Part shown: positions 55,210 to 64,000 of the stretch, piece by piece
Layout: every line of letters begins with the position of its first letter
Position numbering within the stretch: position 1 is the first letter of the stretch
DNA from: Tieghemostelium lacteum
Taxonomy: Eukaryota > Evosea > Eumycetozoa > Dictyosteliales > Raperosteliaceae
Length of the DNA stretch: 64,000 bases
Assembly (NCBI GenBank): GCA_001606155.1
Contig: LODT01000011.1
Location: forward strand, 310,001-374,000
Reading direction: 5' to 3'
Notes under the pieces: generated by a model
The model's input: only the letters and a program-made list of their open reading frames with translations
Database searches by the model: none
What the model was told of the DNA's origin: nothing
Position numbers and translations under genes: made by a program

Positions 55210-58012
55210 ATGTTAGATATGAATCATATTATACTTCAATACAACTGTGTTTTGGCATTTAAAAATCAAAAATATGAAGAATCTTTAAAATACCTTGATC
55301 AATTGATTACATTTAATGAAAATGATGTGATTGCTCTATGGTGAGTGCTTATACTAAAATTATACAATTACCCTCTGGTCACCTTAAACTAATGATATAT
55401 AAATAACAAATAGTAATAGAGCAACATGTAATTTTAAACTTGGACTCTACAGGCAAAGCATTAGTGATTGTGATAGAGTTTTGGAATTGGAACCATTTAA
55501 TAGTATAGCAATCATGAGGAAACTAAAATCTATTAAACATCTGAAAGACTATCATCAAGATTACCTTGAGTTGAAAAAGTCAGTTTCAGATCTTTGGGGT
55601 TACTTTAATGTAAAATTATATGATAATACTATAATGGACATGTCAAGTGACAGTGATGATGAAGAAGAGGATTCTATAAAATCACAGTATAGTAAATCTG
55701 ATAAGAAGGTATCTATATCACTATCAAATTCTAGTTCATCTGTACCTATACCACTTCAACAATCACTAGGACAACAGTCACAGGTACACCAAACTAGTGA
55801 GAATGAATCTATAATGTCTCTAAAGAAATCCAGTTCATTTGATGAATTAAACCAGTTATTAGAACAATTGTCTACTGATAGTTTGGCAATTGAAATCAAC
55901 AAAGGAAACATGTTGGTAAACAGTGGTAATATAGTAGAGGCATTTGGTATATTCTCTGACTTGATTGAAAGTCATCCTCTGATACCATCAGCTTATTTAG
56001 GTAGAGGTACTTGTAATGCATTTTTGGGTAACTTAGATGACGCCATACAAGATTTCAATAGATCGATTGAACTTGACAACACATGTGCAGATGCCTATAA
56101 AAGACGTGGTCAATCTAAAGTTGCAAAACAACTTGAAAAAGAGGCTTTAGAGGATTTCAATCAAGCTGTGGTTTTTGATAAATCACCAAACAAAGACTAT
56201 GATATCCTCTATCAGAGAGGACTATTACATTTTCAAATGCACAATTATGAGCGTGCTGAAAGAGATTTTAAAAGAGTAGTTGAAATGCAACCTTTACATA
56301 AACTAGCTTGGAATAGAATAGGATTGTGTTTGAATGCTAAAGGACGTCCTATAGATGCTTTGGTAGCATTCCAGAGATCCATTGATATAGACCCACTATT
56401 TGAGGCTTCTTACACCAATGTAGGTCAATGTTGGAAGGATATTGGAAATTATCAAGAGTCTTTAAAGTCATTTAGCAAGGCAATTGAAATTGCACCTGGT
56501 TATGCAAATGCCTTGCATCTTAGGGGTTTATTGTTTTTCAATAGTGGGAAATTGGAATTGGCAATTCAAGATTGGTCAAAGTGTATAGAACAGGACCAAA
56601 AAGAAGGTCAGATGAAGCCTGAAGTTAAACAACTGCGTGCTATTGCTTTGTATACTTGTGGGAAGTTTTCAAAGTCTTTGAAAGACTATCAAGAGATTTT
56701 AGAATGGAATTCAGACCATTACAGTTTCTATCAAAGAGAATTGGCAATGTTTACAAGATATCATCTGGATAGGTCAATTAAAGAGTTTAATATTGACCAA
56801 TCTGTTGATTGTTATCTAAAGACTTACCAGTGTCAGAGATTCCCTCCAAGTTCATTGATGGAGGAAAGTGGATATAGGGTATACAAGGATGAGTTGATGG
56901 ATCAAAAGATTGAAGATATTGAAAATGATGTTGTATTCAATAGGGAATCGGATATATTGAAAGTTGCTGTGGAGTTTGGTTCCATGTTGCAGTATCAGTG
57001 TTCTGGATTCCTACCAAACTATAGACAGAAACTGCAATGTGGTTTGGCTATAATTGAAATGGCACAAACTCTAAGAGAATTTTGGAAAAGTGGTGGAGTT
57101 ATGGAGGTAGATGGCAGATCAAGTTCAGGTCAAACTACTCCACATCAATTCCAATGGAGAGATCTATATGATATAGGTGTAAAATGGAGACAGCTATCGG
57201 AACCAAATGATCCAGTTTGGTGGATAGATTTATTGAGTCCAAAACAATTTCAAGAAGGATTCGGAAGTCATACACCAATGATAACAGGTCAATGTCAAGT
57301 TGTTCGTTACTATCCAATGTTTGAACGTTCATTTGAATTAATGAAAAAACTCATTCCAAATACCCATCCTTCATATCAAGATGTTCAAAAAGCTAGAAAT
57401 TGTCGTGAAATGCATTCTATAATGAAAGATTTCTTTGTTGTCATTCCATGTTATAGTATGTTCAATTCCAGTAAAGTTATGGAAGGTACTAGATTAACAC
57501 TACAGTATGTACAACCTGAAGGTTATGAATTTGCAATTCGTACTCCTGGTACACCACAGAGATGGGAAGAGTATAGTGAAGAAATGACATTGATATTCAA
57601 TCAGCTAACTCAAGTCATACAACAAAGTGACCATTTCAACAGTACCAATAATAATAAGAAACTAGATGATAAATCCTTAGACCGTATAAGTGAACTCATT
57701 TTATCACTTACCTACTATTGGTATAATTTTATGCCATTGTCAAGAGGATCTGCAGCTATTGGTCTTACTACCATGCTGGCTCTATTCTTATCTGTTGATA
57801 TACGTATCTCATCTCCAATACCAAAAGATATTCAACCTGATTGGGAAGGTATTCTCAGACAAACACCTGAAAGTTTTTTATCAGTTATCAAACCTTGGGT
57901 ATTCCCATCACGTGTAACCTATTCATTGGACTGTGAAAATCTACCTTCTATCTCCAATGAATTTAATACCATTAGAAAAATAATTCAAATTTTAAATAAG
58001 GTTTCTTTATAA
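55210..58012 (+). CDS. TPR protein of the TTC13/SRFR1 type
   Basis: Two exons, 55210-55340 and 55414-58012 (909 aa). The donor GTGAGT and acceptor AATAG join in phase and restore a TPR (LCNRATCNFKLGLYRQSISD). After an acidic Ser-rich linker come six or more TPRs (about 205-480), for example AYLGRGTCNAFLGNLDDAIQ and SYTNVGQCWKDIGNYQESLK. The C-terminal half is the non-TPR module found in animal TTC13 and plant SRFR1: WWIDLLSPKQFQEGFGSHTP, GQCQVVRYYPMFERSFELMK and RLTLQYVQPEGYEFAIRTPG. SRFR1 represses plant immune responses; TTC13 is little known. Function here is unknown. The domain order is complete. Confidence 0.88.
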
Positions 58013-58787
58013 AAAACTTATTTTGTAAATAGTCATAATAAATAAACATGTATATATAAATAAAGATAAATGATAATTATCAGTATTTTTCAGTTAATAT
58101 AGTTTCAGTTAATATAAAGTTGAGTTTATATCATTTATTATATAGTTTATATATAAAGTTTTAACCAATTCCTTAGGCGTTAAGTCTCTTTATTTAAAGG
58201 TAAACAATTTCCAGCTTTTCTCTAAGATTAACAAGATTACATCAAGTGAATAGAACTATTTTTTGGTAACAATTTTGAGATGATCTTTTAAACCCTCATT
58301 GAAGTCTATCATAAATCCCCCTATTAAAATATTTCATTCCTTAATAGATGGTTATAATCATTTTAATCATTAGACTCTATTTTCAATATCAATACTCTTT
58401 TTATAGGTGTTGGTCTAGGTTTCTTTCTAGACTCTTATAATTGAAATATTAACAAGAATATAACTATTATAATTTTTGCAAAAAAATAAAATAAGTATCT
58501 TATCTATCTATCTTTTTCATACATCAAATCAGATCATCCTTTATTGTAATAAAAAATTTTTTTTTTTGCCCAAAAAAGTAAATAATGTTTTTGATCTATT
58601 AAATTCAAATTATAAAAAAATTGTTTTTTTTTTACTCTATGTGTTCACTTTTTTGAAAACAATCAATTCTATTGTTTTATTGATATAAACAATCATTTAT
58701 TCACCTAATCAATTAATTACACTGCTTTATTCATATAATCAATTATCTTATCATCTTATATATCAACTTAAATATCTTCATTTAAAA
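58013..58787. other. intergenic spacer
   Basis: About 775 nt of AT-rich DNA between two rightward genes. A near-repeat of CAGTTAATATA occurs twice near 58091-58118. No tRNA cloverleaf, hairpin of note or coding frame was recognised; T-tracts increase toward the next start. Confidence 0.45.
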
Positions 58788-60905
58788 ATGTACTCAATCA
58801 TTAAAGATTTATTCATAGTCCTTTCTTTCATTGCCATGTGTTTTAGTTACTCTGGTGCATTTATAATCAGTAAATTATTTGCTCTATTCTGTGCTTTGGT
58901 TGGATATGAAACAGATGCTAAATTAGACAAAATTGCCGAATCTATTGAAGACCTTAGAAAAGAAATGTTTATACTCAATGGTTTGGTTTTCAAAGTCCTA
59001 GAGGAAAATGAAAAAAGATTAACTAAACCTCTATCTATCCAAGAACAAAACAACAATTTGATCTCATCTCAATCTACTACTGCTATTAGTTCTGATTATA
59101 TTGGTAATATAATTATTGAAGCCAATGAAAATGCCAAAGATGAACTAAAGCAAGATGAAAACTTGGTTAGAATCGAGTCTGATAGAATTTCCAAGGAGAT
59201 GGCTTATAGAGAAGAGTTAGATAGAGTTGCAAAGGTAAAAGCAGATAAAGAAGATTCAGATAGAATAGAGAAGGCTGAATTAAGTAGAATCATAAAGGAT
59301 AAATTAGAGAAAGAGAAATTATTAAAGATGGAGAATGCAAGGGTTGCTAAAGAAAAAGCTGCCAAAAAGAAAGCTGAAAGATTGGCTAGAAAAAAAGAAG
59401 AAAAAGAGAGATTGGAAAAGTTGGAATACGATAGAATAGCCAAAGAAATGTCTGAAAAAATTAAGCAAAATAAAGAAATGGAAGTCAAAAGATTGCAAGA
59501 AGAATCAAGTGGTAAATTGGTTCATTTAACTCTAGGTAGACCAGTAATCAGAGGAAGAATCAAACCACAAAAGAGAATCTCTTCAAATCATCTAGTTATA
59601 GATTCCTCTCTTACAATCTCAACATTTCAAAACAATCAATCAATTCCAATTCCACCTCCTCTTCCTCCAGTTTCAGTTAAAAAACCAGTTCCACAAAAAC
59701 CAAAAAAACAAACTCCTCAACCTAAACCAGACGAAATACTATTAAAGTGGCGTGAGGATATCAAAAAAATTCATAGCCAAAACCCAGATAATAATATAAA
59801 TAATAATAATAATTACAATACTAATAATAATTCTAAAATTAAATTTAATAACAAATATAAAAATGTAGTTATTAAAAATCAATTAAAAATTCTAGAGGAA
59901 TATCTTCCTATTCCAATCATTTCTGGTGTCTCTAGAGATTCTAAAGAAAATACAACAACTTGTACCACAACTACAACAACATCATCAACCAATCCTCCTT
60001 CAATCACCTCTCCAGAATCAGTGATGATTAATACTGTTGCTACTACCAATGTAAATACAACTAAACAGACTACTGATGAAGTTTCTAGTGTAACAGCTTC
60101 CTCCATTGTAACAGTTTCTACATGTATCAGAGGTTTGAAGGAAGATGATATTCTAATGGATCAAATTGATATCAATAACAATATAAATAATATAAATATA
60201 AATACAATTTCTACTATACAATCAACAAACAATTCATCATCAATCACAAAATCAAAATTATTTAACAACAAATACAAAAATATTTTAAATTCAACTAGAG
60301 GTGTAAATCATATAGAATTATTTCAATCTAGATTAAAAGCTAATTTAGAAAACCAAAAAGCAATGAGAAGAAATTCTTTACAGGTTCAAAGAGAACTTTC
60401 AAATAGTTTATTATATCAACATCAACAACAACAACAAACACCACCAACAACACCTAATACAACTTCCTCTACAAATACAAATCATATCTCACAACAGTTA
60501 GATACAAAATCCCAGGTTGCATTTTTATTAGATAAATTAACACATCACAAAAATACATTGCTATCAAATTTAAAAATTGATGAACAGGAAGCAGATGATG
60601 ATTATAGAATCAACTTCACAATTCCCGATGATATGATGAATGATCTTACCAAATATTTTAATGGAGGTCTATTAAATGATAAGTACAAAGTCATTAGAAG
60701 ATCAACTCCTTCTCAAGAATTCTCAAATTGTCATTTAAGTGTATTTGAAAATGACGAGGTTTATAAACTTATTGATTTCAATACAGAGTCAATAGTTGTT
60801 CTTTACCAAGATGGTTATAGTGACAACGATATTAAAATTGGAGTGGTCTTTAACCATTGTGTATCTCCATTTGACTCAAATGATAACGATCAATTGGATG
60901 ATTAA
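58788..60905 (+). CDS. membrane-anchored coiled-coil protein with low-complexity tail
   Basis: Single exon of 705 aa. The N-terminus has a hydrophobic segment (LFIVLSFIAMCFSYSGAFII, extending through FALFCALVG). Residues about 115-245 are a long charged helix with a repeated pattern of R-I-x-K and short units like AKEKAAKKKAERLARKKEEK, probably a coiled coil. A Pro-rich block IPIPPPLPPVSVKKPVPQKP follows, a possible SH3/EVH1 ligand. Two copies of KxKFNNKYKN(V/I) (about residues 343 and 488) mark a repeated motif in Asn/Thr-rich sequence. The last 100 residues (NFTIPDDMMNDLTKYFNGGL...) are non-repetitive and may be a small domain. I do not recognise the family. Confidence 0.75.
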   Translation: MYSIIKDLFIVLSFIAMCFSYSGAFIISKLFALFCALVGYETDAKLDKIAESIEDLRKEMFILNGLVFKVLEENEKRLTKPLSIQEQNNNLISSQSTTAISSDYIGNIIIEANENAKDELKQDENLVRIESDRISKEMAYREELDRVAKVKADKEDSDRIEKAELSRIIKDKLEKEKLLKMENARVAKEKAAKKKAERLARKKEEKERLEKLEYDRIAKEMSEKIKQNKEMEVKRLQEESSGKLVHLTLGRPVIRGRIKPQKRISSNHLVIDSSLTISTFQNNQSIPIPPPLPPVSVKKPVPQKPKKQTPQPKPDEILLKWREDIKKIHSQNPDNNINNNNNYNTNNNSKIKFNNKYKNVVIKNQLKILEEYLPIPIISGVSRDSKENTTTCTTTTTTSSTNPPSITSPESVMINTVATTNVNTTKQTTDEVSSVTASSIVTVSTCIRGLKEDDILMDQIDINNNINNININTISTIQSTNNSSSITKSKLFNNKYKNILNSTRGVNHIELFQSRLKANLENQKAMRRNSLQVQRELSNSLLYQHQQQQQTPPTTPNTTSSTNTNHISQQLDTKSQVAFLLDKLTHHKNTLLSNLKIDEQEADDDYRINFTIPDDMMNDLTKYFNGGLLNDKYKVIRRSTPSQEFSNCHLSVFENDEVYKLIDFNTESIVVLYQDGYSDNDIKIGVVFNHCVSPFDSNDNDQLDD

Positions 60906-61274
60906 AAAAATATTAAATAATACCAACAAAATTATCAAAGGTATTAATTATTAAACATATTTTAACAATCAAAGATAATAATAATTCTTATTCACTTTTA
61001 GATTAAATTTAAACATATTCAAATTAGTGATCATCTTTTCTTAGAATCTATATTCCTAGGATATTTCTGAAATCTAGATTTTTGGTCTATTAAAAATAAA
61101 TATTTTTTATATTAATTATACTTTAAATTTAAAATATAATTAAATAAAACATCAAATTTCTTATTGTTTTATAAAACAATACAAATATTTAAAATTGTAA
61201 AATATGATTATATTTATTTTTTTTAATGGTGTGTAAAGAGTTATTGGAATTTAAAATAGTATTAAATTTATCAT
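60906..61274. other. convergent 3' spacer
   Basis: AT-rich spacer between converging genes; presumably two 3' UTRs. Nothing else seen. Confidence 0.45.
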
Positions 61275-62819
61275 TTATTTAAATAATTTTGATAATAATT
61301 TAGATTTTGGCTTTTTTGAATAATGTATACCATTTCTATCATAGTGATAGGATATAGTGTCATCTTTGTTCATGATTTTAAAAGGTAATTTTGGGTGGAA
61401 TTTAGTGGAGTTAAATGTAAATGAATTTAATAATAAATTATAATCTACAATGGTAATATATTCTAAATCTGATTCATGTAGTTTGGAACAGAGTAGTGTT
61501 TCAAATGGATTGTATTTCTTTTGTTCAATATTTTTACAATTGACAATATTCAATACCAAGTCTTTTAGAGATTTACATTGACTGAGAAATGTTGATAATT
61601 GTTCACTAGATTTAGGTGAAATCTCACCTGTATTAATCTCCAATTCCAAATAACTAACTTGATGTGATCCTTGGAGGAATGATATTAATTCTTCGGATGC
61701 ATTTGGACAGTATATCATATTGTCATAGAGAACATGACTTAAAGACAATCTTCTCAGTGAAGGTGCATTACAATTGGCTCTTAAAAAGTTATTTAATGTA
61801 GTATTAGTTGATCTTAGAGTGAATGAATAGACATGGTCTAATTGTACCCATTTTTCAATTTCTGTTGTGGTAGCTGTTGTTGTTGTTATTGGGGTTTCTT
61901 GAATATCATCATCCAATGAATTTAGAGGAAATATTATACAGAGATCAACATTTTTAATATTTGGTTTCTGGTTGAGTAATGGTAGAAACTGATTGAGAAT
62001 ATCTATATCATCTATAAAGAGATATAAGCTCCTTATGAAATTACTTAAATTAAGAAATTCTATCAATTCCTTATATTTTACACAGTCACCAATAATCTCT
62101 AAAAATGTCAATGAACTGACTTGGTTTTTTAAAATTGAACCATCTATCTTCATTTGTGATGAAGTTACTGATAAATGTAATAGATTATTTGTTGCATATG
62201 ATTTCAAAAATTGATCGAAACTATCTTGGTGTTCCGTATTCGAAAACCTAATATTTATAGATAAATCTCTAATTGTCCTTTCAATTAGTGTAAATATCCG
62301 TTTGATTTCATCGCGCCAACTAAACAACCTTATAAATAATTTATTCAAAGGAGGCATCTTTTGAAGCCCTGTAATTCTTGAAAAATCTCTTTCAGAAGCC
62401 ATTGCAAGATCACAAACTAGTACCCTTAAAATAGGAAATAGTTCTGAGATCTTTGGTAGTATATTTATAGTATACATGTAACTGAGGTACAATTCCTCAA
62501 TATTCGCAAGACCTGGTATCAAAAGATCAGATCTATATTCTCTAGATATACAACCAAATTTCTTAATCTTTTTTAACATGCAATTAGGATTCTCCATATG
62601 TTTATTCAACTTTTTAAAATAACTATCAGACATTTTTTCATTCTCTTGAATTGATAAACTATTACAATAATTCTGACTAATGTGATTAAAAATACCTCTA
62701 TTGATTAACCCTAATGATAACTTATATTTAAATGGTATATATTTATGATTTAATATTGGTCTTAGTATTTCAATTAATAATAAATTTGAAAAAGTGATTT
62801 GATTTGTCTCCATGATCAT
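61275..62819 (-). CDS. dictyostelid F-box-like/leucine-rich protein (small class)
   Basis: Single exon of 514 aa (a second ATG two codons on is equally possible). The start METNQITFSNLLLIEILRPI and KYIPFKYKLSLGLINRGIF is the family F-box-like signature. Leucine-rich segments include NIEELYLSYMYT, APSLRRLSLSHVL, VSYLELEINTGE and CKSLKDLVLNIVN. A Thr-rich insertion (TPITTTTATTTE) interrupts the middle. Paralogue of the genes at 29808, 33003 and 53552; function unknown. Confidence 0.78.
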   Translation of the reverse strand: MIMETNQITFSNLLLIEILRPILNHKYIPFKYKLSLGLINRGIFNHISQNYCNSLSIQENEKMSDSYFKKLNKHMENPNCMLKKIKKFGCISREYRSDLLIPGLANIEELYLSYMYTINILPKISELFPILRVLVCDLAMASERDFSRITGLQKMPPLNKLFIRLFSWRDEIKRIFTLIERTIRDLSINIRFSNTEHQDSFDQFLKSYATNNLLHLSVTSSQMKIDGSILKNQVSSLTFLEIIGDCVKYKELIEFLNLSNFIRSLYLFIDDIDILNQFLPLLNQKPNIKNVDLCIIFPLNSLDDDIQETPITTTTATTTEIEKWVQLDHVYSFTLRSTNTTLNNFLRANCNAPSLRRLSLSHVLYDNMIYCPNASEELISFLQGSHQVSYLELEINTGEISPKSSEQLSTFLSQCKSLKDLVLNIVNCKNIEQKKYNPFETLLCSKLHESDLEYITIVDYNLLLNSFTFNSTKFHPKLPFKIMNKDDTISYHYDRNGIHYSKKPKSKLLSKLFK

Positions 62820-62885
62820 ATATTACAAATGATCAATTTTTTTTTTTTTATTTTCGTCAACATCTCAAGAAAAATGAAATTTCAT

Positions 62886-64000
62886 TTAAAAGAGCACATG
62901 TGATAAATCACTTATAATTTCAACATAATATGGGTGATTAGAAATTAATGATTTCTTTGCAATGTCTAGAAATTCTATCGCTAATTTATTTAAACCCATA
63001 ACCCTATTTAGTGTATTGAAAATGTTAGAATCAGTATATTTTATAGATAATATTATTACATACTGGCAGTATCTTGAGATTTCAATTGCCAAAATGCCGA
63101 ACTTCTGATCATATCTCCCAATAGACTGTGGTAATATTCTATTACTAATACAATCTGATATTATTTTATCAGATGTAGGATCTATATTCAATATCACCTG
63201 ATTAATCATTGGGTCTGAAGGATGAAATATGGATGTATATTGTTGTAGTAAATTGACTGTGAGATGGTTGTGGGTTTCCAAAGTTCTCTCGTACTTTAAC
63301 ATAAACTTTTCACTCAAGTCTTCATAGTATTTGAAATCTTGATTAGAACTCTTACAATGTGTACATGGTGAACATGAAATCTCACCCATGTGTTCAGTTG
63401 CATCTACTCTACCTATTTTACAGTGTCTACAGAGATAATATTTCTCTAGACTCTTTGATTTCAAGAATTCCTGACATTTTGTACATGTACAATTGAATTT
63501 AAAGGATTCTTGTAAGTCTGATCTTTTTTCAGAATGAGATAATTCATTAATCACATAGGAAAAGGTAATTTCATCACCAATGTGTATATGCTTTACTGCT
63601 CTTAATTGTAATACGTTGCCAATGAATAAAGTTGAAGCATTGGGGACGCATGAATGGTTGAAAAATGAAAATTCAGGGTAAAGACCTATACCATCATCCA
63701 TAATCCCCAAACTATTAACAGGTGCTTTCATTACATATTCTTTATAAATATCCAATTTATTCGGTAGGTCTTGTAGAAACAGTACAACACCATTGGCTAT
63801 TTTTGTATAATTTAAATCTTGGTATGATGACAGGTCATTAGAGTGACTATACAGTTGATCAATAATATTCAGTATAGCATCACCCTCTATACGTGCTCTT
63901 ATTATCATTCTAGAAACCAATAATATAGTTCTCAATGAATGAGAATCTAATTGACCATTCACTTTTTTAACTCTTTGTATCAGTGGACACTCTACCTTAT
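62886..64000 (-). CDS. SET/SMYD-type protein lysine methyltransferase, 5' end outside window
   Basis: The frame is open to the right edge (upstream residues KVECPLIQRVKK are in frame), so the start and any MYND finger lie outside. Visible parts: the SET core FNHSCVPNASTLFIG and RAVKHIHIGDEITFSY, holding the NHS and GDEI/TFSY cofactor and substrate residues, followed by the post-SET cysteines FNCTCTKCQEF. A second Cys group (YLCRHCKIGRV, SCSPCTHCKS) and a helical C-terminal region follow, as in SMYD proteins. These methylate lysines on histones or cytosolic proteins; the target is unknown. Confidence 0.85.
   Translation of the reverse strand, partial: KVECPLIQRVKKVNGQLDSHSLRTILLVSRMIIRARIEGDAILNIIDQLYSHSNDLSSYQDLNYTKIANGVVLFLQDLPNKLDIYKEYVMKAPVNSLGIMDDGIGLYPEFSFFNHSCVPNASTLFIGNVLQLRAVKHIHIGDEITFSYVINELSHSEKRSDLQESFKFNCTCTKCQEFLKSKSLEKYYLCRHCKIGRVDATEHMGEISCSPCTHCKSSNQDFKYYEDLSEKFMLKYERTLETHNHLTVNLLQQYTSIFHPSDPMINQVILNIDPTSDKIISDCISNRILPQSIGRYDQKFGILAIEISRYCQYVIILSIKYTDSNIFNTLNRVMGLNKLAIEFLDIAKKSLISNHPYYVEIISDLSHVLF

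Noticed and set aside
58091-58220. Possible tRNA or small RNA in the 775-nt spacer
   Set aside because: No cloverleaf, no A- and B-box, no stem longer than chance in AT-rich DNA.

Overview
This window looks like nuclear DNA of a dictyostelid social amoeba. The sequence is very AT-rich, with long A and T runs in the intergenic spacers. Introns are short (about 55-230 nt) and AT-rich, mostly GTAAGT/GTATGT...AG. Proteins carry long poly-Gln, poly-Asn and poly-Thr tracts. One gene (28385-29512) encodes an actin essentially of the Dictyostelium type. The species cannot be fixed by eye. I saw no rRNA, no convincing tRNA, no CRISPR array and no intact mobile element.

Left part (1-13 kb): a Q-rich CudA/NDT80-PhoG-like transcription factor cut by the left edge; a compact GC-rich structured region that may be a non-coding RNA (1929-2116), next to a near-perfect 28-bp hairpin; a PH plus beta-propeller protein whose C-terminus resembles an SMP lipid-transfer domain; a mannose-6-phosphate-receptor-like membrane protein in three exons; a mitochondrial gamma-carbonic-anhydrase-like protein; COMMD3; a homeodomain protein; and GatC. 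Middle left (13-26.5 kb): an Sds3/BRMS1-type HDAC-complex subunit, a double-FKBP plus TPR co-chaperone, homogentisate 1,2-dioxygenase, a FYVE-esterase fusion, a membrane-Kelch-TKL kinase fusion and an acidic-tailed repeat protein.

Middle (26.5-45 kb): this is the accessory-looking part. It holds a broken gene, a small Cys-containing acidic protein, actin, a cytochrome P450, and a cluster of dictyostelid F-box-like/leucine-rich proteins. Two of these (34671-38111 and 38200-41529) are large tandem paralogues that I could assemble from three and four exons. It also holds a secreted FG-GAP/integrin-alpha-like protein, followed by a decayed partial copy of its own 3' end with an internal deletion. 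A GNAT acetyltransferase comes next, with a likely frame disruption just before its first ATG.

Right part (45-64 kb): a fibronectin-III-like surface protein; a tandem deiminase in which an arginine deiminase is fused to a second, apparently catalytically dead guanidine-modifying-enzyme domain; an intergenic pair of foldable 58-nt repeats; a Q/N-rich protein; a DEAD-box RNA helicase with an RGG tail; another F-box-like protein; a TTC13/SRFR1-type TPR protein; a coiled-coil membrane protein; a further F-box-like protein; and a SET/SMYD methyltransferase running off the right edge. No operon-like organisation is expected or seen: genes are single units separated by short AT-rich spacers. The clearest theme is local expansion and decay of lineage-specific families (F-box-like and FG-GAP) among conserved housekeeping genes.

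Exon models given here were derived by hand from splice consensus, frame continuity and family similarity. They are predictions, not observations.
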